Shown here: piece after piece, positions 50,801 to 60,079 of the stretch | Position numbering within the stretch: the stretch's first letter is position 1 | Layout of the letters: each line of letters starts with the position of its first letter | DNA from: Lepidostoma basale | Lineage: Eukaryota > Arthropoda > Insecta > Trichoptera > Lepidostomatidae | DNA length: 64,000 nt | NCBI GenBank assembly: GCA_022606425.2 | Contig: JAHDVF020000495.1 | Coordinates: 794,838 to 858,837 of the forward strand | Reading direction: 5' to 3' | Notes under the pieces: model-generated | The model's database searches: none | Told to the model about the DNA's origin: nothing | Seen by the model: only the letters and a program-made list of their open reading frames with translations | Translations under genes and position numbers: made by a program

Positions 50801-50912
50801 TAAAAAAAAATTACTTCGACATTTTGTTGACGGTTGACCGACTTCGATAACTGCCAATTTATTAAATACAATTAGGGTTTAAATAAAACATTATTTTCAA
50901 ATAAACAAATAG

Positions 50913-51240
50913 ATAAGCCTAAGAGACAGAGTTAGAAACGATACGGTGAGAGAAAAAACAAAGGTCACTGACATCATCCACCGGGTGGCGACTCTAAAAT
51001 GGCAATGGGCAGGTCACGTAACCAGAAGCTCAGATGAGAAATGGACAAAAAGACTGCTGACTTGGAGACCGTGGAGAAGTGCAGGGCGACCGCAACTACG
51101 GTAAAAAGTGATCTGAAAAGACACGTCGGAATAACCTGGATGCAGTCTGCACAAGACAGAGTGACATGGAAGCGAATGGAGGAGGCCTTTGTCCAGGAGT
51201 GGACGGAAATAAGCTGAGGAAGAAGGAGAAGAAATAGATA
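50913..51240 (+). mobile_element. LINE-C 3' end
   Basis: Encodes Ser-Leu-Arg-Asp-Arg-Val-Arg-Asn, Thr-Leu-Lys-Trp-Gln-Trp-Ala-Gly-His-Val, Trp-Thr-Lys-Arg-Leu-Leu-Thr-Trp-Arg-Pro and Gly-Arg-Pro-Gln-Leu-Arg, then frameshifts. Tail GAGGAAGAAGGAGAAG. The minus-strand ORF is a shadow. Confidence 0.7.
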
Positions 51241-51337
51241 CGTTGCCAGGTGAGTGTTTATGTCATGTTTAATCATGTTATGTCAAAATAAAATATTATC
51301 AAATTTATCTTTCTAGCAAATTTGAAAATTAAAAAGA

Positions 51338-51552
51338 AAGGCAACCATGTTCAAAGTATGAACAATAAACGAGCCTGCATATCACGATGTGTGAATGTAG
51401 AAGATGCGCGAGAGTCATGTCAGGATAGTTCAGTGTGGGGGTCCATCCTCTGCCTACCCCTCCAGAGACACGGCTTGATGGTTAGTTAGAATACTGTGTA
51501 GATTAAAGAAGTTTGTCAGAATAGAAGAGTGTGGCGATCCATTATCTCGGCT
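51338..51552 (+). mobile_element. two LINE-A tail pieces
   Basis: 51338-51492 runs GGCAACCATGTTCAAAG to GGCTTGATGGTTAGTTAG. 51505-51552 is a second scrap (GAAGTTTGTCAGAATAGAAG). Confidence 0.6.
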
Positions 51553-51599
51553 GTTTTTTCTCTAAAACATTAATAATAATAATAATAATTAATTGGATG

Positions 51600-51735
51600 A
51601 TTTATAGAGCCATATTTTTATGAATTAATCATCTCAAGGGCGCTGTTGTTCCATTTTATGAACTAGTTAAAAAAAAAAACTATTTAGATAAACTTATAGA
51701 GTTAACACTGTGGAATTCCATAATGACGAATTTTT
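51600..51735. repeat. body of the HH7/HH2-type retroelement
   Basis: TGAATTAATCATCTCAAGGG and TTTATGAACTAGTT match 1830-1890 inverted. ACTGTGGAATTCCATAATGA matches, inverted, the segments near 12372 and 37757 (ATGGAATTCCACAGTGTTA). Confidence 0.45.
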
Positions 51736-51773
51736 ATGAATGAAAACACTGTTTTATCCACTTTTGAGTTTAT

Positions 51774-51822
51774 TTTTCTCGACATGTTTCGAAGGCCCTC
51801 ACGTCCATCATCGGGAGAACGA
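51774..51822 (-). ncRNA. hammerhead ribozyme-like motif, family HH7
   Basis: The reverse complement reads TTCTC-CCGATGA, then a helix II region closing in GGCCTTC, GAAACATGTC and GAGAA. Helix I TTCTC/GAGAA is perfect, as are GAAAC, the ACATGT palindrome and C17. U4 is C, and helix II is partly lost. Confidence 0.55.
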
Positions 51823-51837
51823 TATAATCTTTTATAT

Positions 51838-51883
51838 CGTTCTCTCGATGATGAAGGTGTAAGCCTTCGAAACATATCGAGAA
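51838..51883 (+). ncRNA. hammerhead ribozyme-like motif, family HH7
   Basis: TTCTC-TCGATGA-T-GAAGG-TGTAAG-CCTTC, then GAAACATATC and GAGAA. Helix I (five pairs), helix II (five pairs) and GAAAC give a complete three-way junction. C3 and U4 are mutated and helix III is ACATAT. Confidence 0.55.
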
Positions 51884-51956
51884 AAATAAACTCAAATGTG
51901 AATAAAGTTAAAATTATAATAATTTGTTATCCGACATAAACATTGTAATATTTTTT

Positions 51957-52207
51957 TAAGGATTTGTATTAATTGTATCTCAATAGAGACGAAGATGTAA
52001 ATTATTTGGAAACAGAAAATGGTAGTCGAGGCGTTTACAGGACTTATGACCTGTCATTGGTTGGGTTGAGCGATCGCTTTATGCTACTATTTTTTAATAA
52101 CTTCACATTGTTGTACACTAGCGCCATCTATTAAGATAATTAATCCTTAAAAAATGATTAACCCGCAATGGGTAAAAATCCAGTATTTGTCTACAAGTAT
52201 TTGTGTA
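51957..52207 (+). mobile_element. MITE-M copy
   Basis: AAGGATTTGTATTAATTG on the left and CTTAAAAAATGATTAACCC to ACAAGTATTTGTGTACA on the right, with the family core between. The left outer repeat is shortened. Confidence 0.65.
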
Positions 52208-52257
52208 CAAAAAAACAAATTGTAATAATTAGTTATTTGAAATGGTTAGTGACTTAC

Positions 52258-52322
52258 CTATTGACGAACGCTTTGTTGATTCTGTCTATGGCTTGATCTC
52301 TCCCTCCGTTGGTCCTTCCCAT
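52258..52322 (-). CDS. candidate first coding exon of an unidentified gene
   Basis: The minus-strand ATG at 52320-52322 (context GGACCCATGGG) opens 21 codons plus two bases, Met-Gly-Arg-Thr-Asn-Gly-Gly-Arg-Asp-Gln-Ala-Ile-Asp-Arg-Ile-Asn-Lys-Ala-Phe-Val-Asn. They end at a perfect donor, AATAG|GTAAGT. The phase (2) does not fit innexin exon 2, so it is not a third innexin start as read. A short upstream ORF (ATGAAGTGA) precedes it. I do not recognise the peptide. Confidence 0.35.
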
Positions 52323-52516
52323 GGGTCCTGCTCACTTCATCTCGTCACCATCACGGCACTTCACTTCACTACACTTCACTGCGCACAATTTACATACTGA
52401 GAAACTTTTAACTATGGTATGATGTAGAAATAAATAGAAGAAATGGACAATACCATTTATTTCAGAGTAATATAACTTAAGCTGAACTCTTTTACAAAAT
52501 ACTTCGTTTATTTTAT

Positions 52517-53118
52517 AACTAACTAACCATCACGCCATCTCGCCGAAGAGTTGGGCAGAAATAATGGACTACCACGCGGTTCTTTCCTGGCATACTTCAC
52601 TCGCTTCCTCAACATTCATACATCGTGTCATGCACGCACGACGACAATATATACAATATATCCGACTCCACGTGGCCGACAATTAATATTTGATTTATTT
52701 GATCGCGTCACGTTTTCCTTGGTCTTCCTCTGTTTCTAGTTCCATTTACATCGTTAACATATACTTTTTTACCATTATTTCTTCATTCATTATCTCCATG
52801 TGTCCAAATGATCGTAATGATTTAGACTTTCATTCGCACCGCATTAAATTTTTTTATATTTTCATTCTAAACTCTATACACAGATTTACACACATTCGTC
52901 TAAGAGTTCACATTTCTATTGCATTCATACTACTGATATCTTTCTTTTACCAGTTCCATGCTTTGCTTTCAAGCATAAGCGTCAGTACAGTATACAGCAT
53001 TGTGCACTGCAATCTAAGCTTTTTGGGTGGGCTTTTGTTTGCGATGAAAACTTTAGGTGCACCATTCAATTTATTGGCTGCCCCAACCCTTCTTTCAATA
53101 TCCCTCTCCACTCGCCCA
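52517..53118 (-). mobile_element. LINE-A, long copy
   Basis: AACTAACTAACCATCACGCC through the full tail to Val-Glu-Arg-Asp-Ile-Glu-Arg (near 53110), with frameshifts. The 162-residue plus-strand ORF over it is a shadow. Confidence 0.75.
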
Positions 53119-53411
53119 TTTTTAATTAATTATTATATTATATTATTATGTATATCGAGTATGAACTACATGTCCTAGTGACTAGTATGTATTAAATAAT
53201 AATAACGTATTTCTATAATAGAGTACTAAAATTTGAAAGATTTTTTTTGTGTTTGAAATTTAATAGCCCTATTTTTCAGATTTTTCTGCCCTCTTATTTA
53301 AAATGTTTAAAATCTCCGGTTTTAAGTTGCCGTTAAATATGTCCGACATGTTTACATTCTTCTGTCGAGTGGCTTTATTGACATATTTCGTGCCATTCAA
53401 TGTTTTTACAG
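53119..53411. other. AT-rich spacer
   Basis: No supported feature. Confidence 0.3.
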
Positions 53412-53582
53412 GCCGCATTACGTAAATCAAAATTTATGTCAGATTTTCAGATGGCGCTCGCGCTGACAGCCCAACAGAAAATTCTCAAAAATCTTATAAC
53501 TGACAGCTCTGATAAACAGTTTGTAAAGAAATTATATTTATATCACATTATTATGAAAGAGAAGAGGAAATTGTTATTATAA
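53412..53582 (+). CDS. candidate terminal exon, unidentified
   Basis: After TGTTTTTACAG an open frame encodes Ala-Ala-Leu-Arg-Lys-Ser, then Ala-Leu-Thr-Ala-Gln-Gln-Lys-Ile-Leu-Lys and a Lys-rich end before TAA at 53580-53582 (56 residues). It is predicted helical and basic. It could be the last exon of a plus-strand gene or a transposon relic; no family is recognised. Confidence 0.25.
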   Translation, partial: AALRKSKFMSDFQMALALTAQQKILKNLITDSSDKQFVKKLYLYHIIMKEKRKLLL

Positions 53583-53683
53583 CATAGCAAAACAAAAGTA
53601 TTATTGATTGTTTTTAGAAACTATGAAAATATTTTCGCTATTTGACAAAAGCACACATGTCAATTTGTGTCGATTTTAAGATT

Positions 53684-54422
53684 TTAATGTCAATCTTCTT
53701 CTTCTTCTTCCTCAGCCTATTCCCGTCACTTCTGGACAAAGGCCTACTCCATTTGCTTCCATGTCATTCTGTCCTGTGCAGACTACATCCAGGTTATTCC
53801 GACGTGTCTGTTTAGATCAGAGGTTCCCAAACTTTTTTGTCCCGTAGACCCCTTGCCGATTTCTTCTATTTTGTGTAGACCCCCCTGCTTTCCTAATTTT
53901 TTTTAAATTCATCTATAACTATAAAAGTAGTTTTTGAAGCTGCCACAGAGCTAAATCAGGCCAAAAAAAATCCAGAATCTGTTGTCGACTTTTTTTTTAG
54001 CTCATTAGGGAAAATCTGCCGGTCGAAACGTTTGACGACCTTTTTATTTTCGACCTGCGCATTTTCCCAAATGCGCTAAAAAAAAGTCGCCGACGATTTC
54101 GAACATCCGACATGAGATCCACTATAGTGGACCCCCATTTTCATTTCATAGACCCCCAAATTTTTTTTTCGCTGACATGGACCCCTTGCAAGTTGTCGTA
54201 GACCCCTGGGGGTCTATATAGACCACTTTGGGAATCACTGGTTTAGATCATCATTCCACCGTAGTTGCGGTCGCCCTGCACTTCTCTTTGCCGTCCACGG
54301 TCTCCAAGTCAGCAGTCTTCTTGTCCACTTTTCATCTGAGATTCTGGCTACGTGACCTGCCCATTGCCATTTTAGAGTCGCCACCCGGTGTATGATGTCA
54401 ATATGTCATCATTAATGTCAAT
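53684..54422 (-). mobile_element. LINE-C 3' end with target duplication, split by a hAT insert
   Basis: TTAATGTCAAT at 53684-53694 and 54412-54422 flanks the copy. The minus strand carries the (GAA)n tail at 53695-53711, the coding tail, then a hAT element (53818-54240), then Gly-Arg-Pro-Gln-Leu-Arg-Trp and the Ala-Thr-Leu-Lys-Trp-Gln-Trp-Ala-Gly segment. The 5' truncation lies in the Asp-Ile-Ile-His region. Confidence 0.75.
53818..54240. mobile_element. hAT non-autonomous element (423 bp)
   Basis: Termini CAGAGGTTCCCAAAC and, inverted, CAGTGATTCCCAAAG fit the hAT CAGNG rule. The perfect 8-bp target duplication GTTTAGAT is at 53810-53817 and 54241-54248. Inside, GTAGACCCC-type blocks recur in both orientations. 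No ORF. Confidence 0.85.
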
Positions 54423-54608
54423 ATGCCATTGAATTACTATTTACACGTAACCCATTGGAAAATTAATACATATATTAAAACATCGATCTTCAACATGAAT
54501 AAAAATCTAAATGTGAACGATAAAAAAAAAACATTTTAATATCTGTAAAATCTGACCAAATAAAAAAAATAGTGTTTAAAATATTTTTTTGAATGCACAA
54601 AAAATAAC

Positions 54609-54648
54609 TACACTGATGAAGGGCTTCTGCGCCCCGAAACATGATTGT
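54609..54648 (+). ncRNA. hammerhead-like motif, family HH8
   Basis: CA-CTGATGA-A-GGGC-TTCTGC-GCCC-C, then GAAACATGATTGTG. Core box, helix II and GAAAC are perfect. Helix III/cleavage (ACATGA) is mutated. It is followed by a LINE-like AATAAAGAGTTTTGATT end. Confidence 0.5.
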
Positions 54649-54693
54649 GAAAGGGCAATAAAGAGTTTTGATTAAACAAAACAAAAAAGAAAT

Positions 54694-54952
54694 TAACCAT
54701 CACCCCGTTTCTCCGCAGGAGTAGGGAGAGAGAATGGACCGCCACACTCTTCTATCTTGTCACACCGCTCTAGCTTCCTCCGTATTCATACAATGAGTCA
54801 TACACGCACGTCGATTCTTCCAACTTCAAACATGACCAACCTTTAAAATTTGATTAATTTGGTCATGCCGTGCTTTCCTCGGTCTACCTCGACTCCGTAC
54901 TCCAATTACATCGTTCGCGTATACTTTCTTAACCATTCTTTCTTTATCCATG
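54694..54952 (-). mobile_element. LINE-A 3' end, Pro-Cys subfamily
   Basis: AACCATCACCCCGTTTCTCC to CTTTCTTTATCCATGCGC; frame broken near the end. Confidence 0.7.
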
Positions 54953-54989
54953 CGCTAAAAAATTTAAAATAAAACAATGCATATTCTAT

Positions 54990-55100
54990 AATACTTGAAC
55001 AATGATGTAAAACTCCGATTGATACGAATGAAAAAGTATGTTTTCTAGATGTTTTATTGTATCTTAAATATATGTTTCGCCTTTCTAAGGCATCATTCAA
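54990..55100 (-). ncRNA. hammerhead-like motif with tail, family HH6
   Basis: The reverse complement reads TGATGCCTTAGAAAGGCGAA, ACATATATTTAAG, then the tail TTTTCATTCGTATC and TTACATCATTGTTCAAG. Helix II and GAAAC are intact; helix III is mutated. Confidence 0.45.
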
Positions 55101-55170
55101 TTTAAAGTAATTACAAAATAAAACAAGTTTTTTTTAAGAACTACTATAATTTTAAGAACATTATTTTGTC

Positions 55171-55236
55171 TTTATTTCGACGGTACTAGTCAGTCTATGC
55201 CAGCGAGCCCAGTGAAACCGGTCGCTGTCGAAATAC
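55171..55236 (+). ncRNA. hammerhead-like motif, family HH2
   Basis: TATTTCGACGGT pairs with GCTGTCGAAATA as a long helix I. GAAACCGGTC is intact (GAAAC, ACCGGT, C17). The core box (CTAGTCA or CAGTCTA) is not recognisable, so it should be inactive. Confidence 0.5.
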
Positions 55237-55265
55237 AGACAAAAATGGAAGTAGTTCCTAAAAAT

Positions 55266-55415
55266 ATAACTAACTAACTAACCATCACGCCGTCTCCCCG
55301 AAAGGGTAGGCAGAAAGAATGGACTGCCACACTTTAATCGATGGGGCACTCCATCCTTCTCTTTTCGCCATCGCGAGAGACGCGGTGTGATGGGTTGCGA
55401 ACCTCATCGCCACAA
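55266..55415 (-). mobile_element. SINE-L: SINE with LINE-A 3' end
   Basis: Body GTGGCGATGAGGTTCGCAA, CCCATCACACCGCGTCTCTC and GGATGGAGTGCCCC on the minus strand, then the LINE-A terminus and a (GTTA)n tail. GGTTCGCAACC is close to a Pol III box B. Confidence 0.6.
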
Positions 55416-55419
55416 ATTT

Positions 55420-55600
55420 TAAGAATTAATTGTATCTCAATAGAGACGAAGATGTAAATTATTTGGAAACAGAATATGGTGGTCGAGGCGTTCACAGGAC
55501 TTATGACCTGTCATTGGTTGGGTTAAGCGATCGCTTTATGTAATACAACGTTTACAACTTTACGTAATGGGTAAAATCCAGTATTTGTCTACATTCAAAA
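55420..55600 (+). mobile_element. MITE-M, short copy
   Basis: AAGAATTAATTGTATCTC to GCGATCGCTTTATGTAAT, then a jump to GGGTAAAATCCAGTATTTG; internal deletion. Confidence 0.6.
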
Positions 55601-55806
55601 AAATAAAATGTAATATAATTTTATTTCACTATTATTGAATACCATGAAAATCTCAGTAAAACCATTTAATTTTAATATTTAAGAATACCTTAATTCATTT
55701 GTAAAATGCTTATATATACGACAAATTTTTTTTTTTTAATAAAAAACAAAAAAATTTAAATTATTTTTTCACTGTATATTTAGTTAAAATCCACTAACTT
55801 TGGCCA

Positions 55807-55844
55807 CCAGAAGATAGTAGCGAGCTGCCGAAACCGGTCGAAGA
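55807..55844 (+). ncRNA. hammerhead-like motif, family HH1
   Basis: CAGAAGATAGTAGCGAGCTG, then CCGAAACCGGTCGAAGAC. GAAAC, ACCGGT and C17 are intact. Helix II has mismatches and U4 is A. Confidence 0.5.
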
Positions 55845-56749
55845 CACAAATATCAGTGGATTTTAACTAAATACACATTTAAAAAAGATTTTTTTTTAAA
55901 TATACATATAGTTTTCATTATTTACAACTAGCTGACCCGGCAACGCTTCGCTATTGCTATATTAGAGTATATAAATACACCCAATATATATTAAAGAAAT
56001 ACAATTAAAGTTCAATATCAATGATTTTATTGGATAAAATGACATGTGTATAGGTGTAAGAATGTGTGTATCCTAATTCAGTTCATATCTTTAAAACATT
56101 TGTTTAATCCAAGCAAACTTGCTGTGAACTTGAATAATACTAATGTGAATTGAACAATTGAAGGCTGGGCATTACCAAGGTGGCAAGTTTACAAAAAGTC
56201 TGAAATGAGTTTTTGATGCCAATTGGTCTTAAACATAGCTGTGCAAAAGCGCGTTATGATTTAATAATATAGTGTAGTTAAAACGTTACCCTAAAGATGC
56301 CACCCAAAAAAAGTTAATATTTATCTTTTTCAGCTTTATTTTTAAACCATTTTTGTAACGTCCAGTCTTAATTTTTTCCTTAATATTTTAAGTGAAATTA
56401 AAAAAACAAATAAATATACTATATCACATTTGCATAAAACATTCATACATATACCATTCAAGGTCATAATAATGCTCTTAGAAATACAATGTTTAGAGAA
56501 ACAAAACTCTTGATTTTGATGTCCATTAGATGAAGCTAATAATGCACATTCACTTAACCAATGACGAAATTTGTAAATTTGTGTGATGTCTGGAAATATA
56601 CATTGAATCGATTCTCCTTTGGAGTGTGATTCTACAGAAATCAGTTGATAATTTAAAGCATTCATTCCATACAATGAACTTTCATTGTTGCAGAATTTTA
56701 CCCATTCCAGAAATATTTAAAATGTTGAATGTAGGTGTTTCAATGTTTT
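55845..56749. other. unassigned region with repeat-like start
   Basis: AGCTGACCCGGCAACGCTTC (55929) resembles the start of repeat R-type elements. The 110-residue minus-strand frame at 56342-56674 looks protein-like in its first half (Ile-Phe-Pro-Asp-Ile-Thr-Gln-Ile-Tyr) but matches no family I know. Confidence 0.3.
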
Positions 56750-57015
56750 GTATCATCATCATCATGAGTCTATATCCGTTCACTCCTGGGCGTAGGCCTC
56801 CTCCATCTGATTCAATGTCTGTCGATCCTGGGCAACACGCATCCAATGTCGTCCCTCCATCGAAGTTGAGGACGTCCTGGGTTTCGGGTTACAGTACATC
56901 TATCATCAGGGCTGCGAGCGGCATGCCATTTTAGCGCTGCCACTCTTCCGATGATGTCCGACACTCCTGTTCTGCCTCTAATAGTGGAATTAAACCAATT
57001 AATCCAACCTGTACA
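56750..57015 (-). mobile_element. LINE-C-type 3' end
   Basis: The minus strand encodes Arg-Thr-Gly-Val-Ser-Asp-Ile-Ile-Gly-Arg-Val-Ala-Ala-Leu-Lys-Trp, Asn-Pro-Gly-Arg-Pro-Gln-Leu-Arg-Trp-Arg-Asp-Asp and Glu-Arg-Ile. It ends with a (GAT)n tail at 56754-56764. Confidence 0.7.
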
Positions 57016-57065
57016 TACCATTTCAAAATTAGTTCATAAATATAACAACCTGTCTTGCACATATC

Positions 57066-58375
57066 AAGGTGTGGGATCCATACATGCCAGTATCTTAGTA
57101 TCTTGCGTTGCGTGCCCCATCTCACGACATCTTCCACCTTGGAGATATCGTGGATAGCCGTGTTCCTCACCCTATCTCAAAGAGTCTTTCCTGGTATCAT
57201 CCTTAGCGTCGGCATCTCTGCAAAAATCAAATAATTATATTAAAATGAGCAGTATATTAAAAAAAAAACACTGGCGTGGGAACGTCAGAACATTTGGAAA
57301 TGTTATATTACTGGATTTTTCCAACTGAGGCAGCTAATGCTGTATGTAAGGATATGTTTACCTATCACAGCATTTTTTTTTTTCAGAGAAAAACTAAAAC
57401 AGCTGAAGTAAATCGTCTAATCCAAAAGATATTATAGGTTATCGCCCTGCCAGAACAATTTTACATTAAAATAACATTATTAAAATAGATTATACCAATT
57501 CATAGAATTGTGAGGTGTGGGATCCATACATGCCAGTATCTTGCGTTGCGTGCCCCATCTCACGACATCTTCCACCTTGGAGATATCGTGGATAGCCGTG
57601 TTCCTCACCCTATCTCAAAGAGTCTTTCCTGGTATCATCCTTAGCGTCGGCATCTCTGCAAAAATCAAATAATTATATTAAAATGAGCAGTATATTAAAA
57701 AAAAAACACTGGCGTGGGAACGTCAGAACATTTGGAAATGTTATATTACTGGATTTTTCCAACTGAGGCAGCTAATGCTGTATGTAAGAATATGTTTACC
57801 TATCACAGCATAACAGAGAAAAACTAAAACAGCTGAAGTAAATCGTCTAATCCAAAAGATATTATAGGTTATCGCCCTGCCAGAACAATTTTACATTAAA
57901 ATAACATTATTAAAATAGATTATACCAATTCATAGAATTGTGAGGTGTGGGATCCATACATGCCAGTATCTTGCGTTGCGTGCCCCATCTCACGACATCT
58001 TCCACCTTGGAGATATCGTGGATAGCCGTGTTCCTCACCCTATCTCAAAGAGTCTTTCCTGGTATCATCCTTAGCGTCGGCATCTCTGCAAAAATCAAAT
58101 AATTATATTAAAATGAGCAGTATATTAAAAAAAAAACACTGGCGTGGGAACGTCAGACCATTTGGAAATGTTATATTACTGGATTTTTCCAACTGAGGCA
58201 GCTAATGCTGTATGTAAGAATATGTTTACCTATCACAGCATAACAGAGAAAAACTAAAACAGCTGAAGTAAATCGTCTAATCCAAAAGATATTATAGGTT
58301 ATCGCCCTGCCAGAACAATTTTACATTAAAATAACATTATTAAAATAGATTATACCAATTCATAGAATTGTTACT
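57066..58375. repeat. three-copy tandem duplication, unit about 430 bp
   Basis: Units start at about 57068, 57514 and 57944 with GGTGTGGGATCCATACATGC. The last two are almost identical over 430 bp; the first differs by an 8-bp repeat (TAGTATCT) and a longer T run. Each unit contains a minus-strand LINE-B scrap (Ile-His-Asp-Ile-Ser-Lys-Val-Glu-Asp-Val-Val-Arg-Trp-Gly), then AT-rich sequence ending CATAGAATTG. Confidence 0.9.
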
Positions 58376-58624
58376 TAGAATTTAACGTTTTTCCATGTAG
58401 ATTCATAACATAACCTAAAATAATACGTAAGTAAAACGATATGTAACTTCATTTCTATTCGATATACCTAATTTAGAACTAAAACTTTGAAATATGTAAT
58501 GCGGAAATATAATCTGTATTCATTTCAACGGCAAAATAGAATAAACTGAAGATATATATGAATTAGAAATATAAATATTTTACTTACGAAACTAACACGC
58601 AATTCAAATTTGACATTTCAGAGA
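58376..58624. other. AT-rich spacer
   Basis: No supported feature. Confidence 0.3.
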
Positions 58625-58734
58625 TAGGGATGGGCAATCCGCTCACGAGTCGTCTCAAAGATTCGAATCTTTTTGGTGAGCGGGTGAGCGATGATCCATA
58701 AAAAAAAGAGCGGCAGCTCAATGATCCGCTAGGT

Positions 58735-59583
58735 CAGGGGGGTCGGCAAAATTATTAGCCAAAGAGCCAAATGCGTACTTTACAACGATTTAAAAAAAAA
58801 TTGAGAGCCAAATATGTTTATTGATTTAGATAACCTTTATTATAATTTTTGCACTTCATTCAATTACGGGTACACTGAATAAAACATTATTTCATACTTC
58901 TTCCTGTGATGAAGGCGACCAGCCTTCTCTCCATCTCTTTGGTGGTCATCCTGGTGGTCGACGGCCCTCTGGAGTCTCTTGTATCACGATATTAGGAATT
59001 CTTGCTGGATCCATTCTCTCGATGTCTCTGCCTACTCCATCTCACTATGTCTTCAATGTTGCAGGATTTGCGAATTTATTCGTTGGGTATCCTATCTCTA
59101 ACGGTTCTCCCCACAATAGGTCGCAGTCTGGTTCTGACAGTGTCTGTCTTGCTTTGATTCCGTATGTTATTATGGACCTGATGCATGTTTGTTTGTTGTT
59201 ATTCTTAATTTTAGGCACAATTCCATGTTCTCATCAATAAGACGACTTCGTAGTTTACTCTTGTTAAAATTCATGCTTGAATAAAATTGTCCGCATGAAT
59301 ATGTAGAAGCGAAAAGCGAAAGATCAGCAAGAGTCAGTAATACTATTTCAGGCGTTGAAGATGATGACTAAAAATCTTTGAATTGGCGATGATGATTAAG
59401 AGTTTTAGCTAAACCGGAATTGATAATCGTAATCACCAATTCCATAACTTTACAAATTTCTTCTGGAAATGTCTGCGGACAGAGCGTTCTTGATGAATGA
59501 TGCGATGGTAAGCAAGTATCTCGCGATTATTTTTCCTTTCAACAAACCCCTTCGGCTCCGGAGCCGCATTTTGCCGACCTCTG
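58735..59583. mobile_element. hAT element nested in the outer one (849 bp)
   Basis: Termini CAGGGGGGTCGGCAAAAT and, inverted, CAGAGGTCGGCAAAATGC. Perfect 8-bp duplication CGCTAGGT at 58727-58734 and 59584-59591. Its right end plus the flank (CTCCGGAGCCGCATTTTGCC, GTGAATCGTATATTATTGC) is duplicated at 59672-59736. It contains a LINE-B-like scrap at 58905-59180. Confidence 0.8.
58905..59180 (-). mobile_element. LINE-B-like fragment inside hAT
   Basis: The minus strand encodes Ile-Lys-Ala-Arg-Gln-Thr-Leu-Ser-Glu-Pro, then Arg-Met-Asp-Pro-Ala-Arg-Ile-Pro, in broken frames. Confidence 0.5.
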
Positions 59584-60079
59584 CGCTAGGTGAATCATAT
59601 ATTATTGCAAAAGAGTCGACGAACGGTTCCGCTCAGTAAAGTGAGCCGATTCTTCTTGATAATTATCGAGCGGCTCCGGAGCCGCATTTTGCCGACCTCT
59701 GCGCTCGGTGAATCGTATATTATTGCAAAAGAGTCGACTATTTTTAGTGATCTCTTTAAGGGATCTGAGCTGAATGGTTCCGCTCAGTAAAGTGAGCCGA
59801 TTCTTCTTGATAATTATCGAGTCGTTTGTCAAAAAAGTTGTTTGTCGTTGTGAATTTTTTTTTTAGCTCATCGACAAAAAATTTATCCTGGTGAATTTTT
59901 TTTTTTTACCGGAATCAACTTTTTTGGTCGAGGAGCAAAAAAAAAAGGTCACTAAAATAATTTCAAACTTTGAACGACTCAAAATGGTGAACCGTGGATC
60001 GTTAAAAAGAGTCGGCTCACTTTGCTGAGCGGAACCGTTCAGATCAGATCCCTGAGATGAGTCGTTTTGCCCATCCCTA

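Larger units (their letters stand above)
51740..51905. repeat. foldback with head-to-head HH7 motifs
   Basis: The minus motif (51774-51822) and plus motif (51838-51883) share the hairpin ATATAATCTTTTATAT at their junction. The outer arms GAGTTTATTTTTCTCGACAT and AAAATAAACTC also pair. Confidence 0.6.
58625..60079. mobile_element. hAT-type outer element, rearranged
   Basis: TAGGGATGGGCAATCCGC at the left and, inverted, TAGGGATGGGCAAAACGAC at the right are hAT-like termini. No 8-bp duplication matches, so the two ends may come from different copies. GGTTCCGCTCAGTAAAGTGA repeats at 59626 and 59777, and reversed forms occur near 60020. Confidence 0.55.

Noticed and set aside
52258..52322. A third innexin first exon
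   Set aside because: Its donor phase is 2, but innexin exon 2 needs phase 0, and the peptide does not resemble the other two starts.
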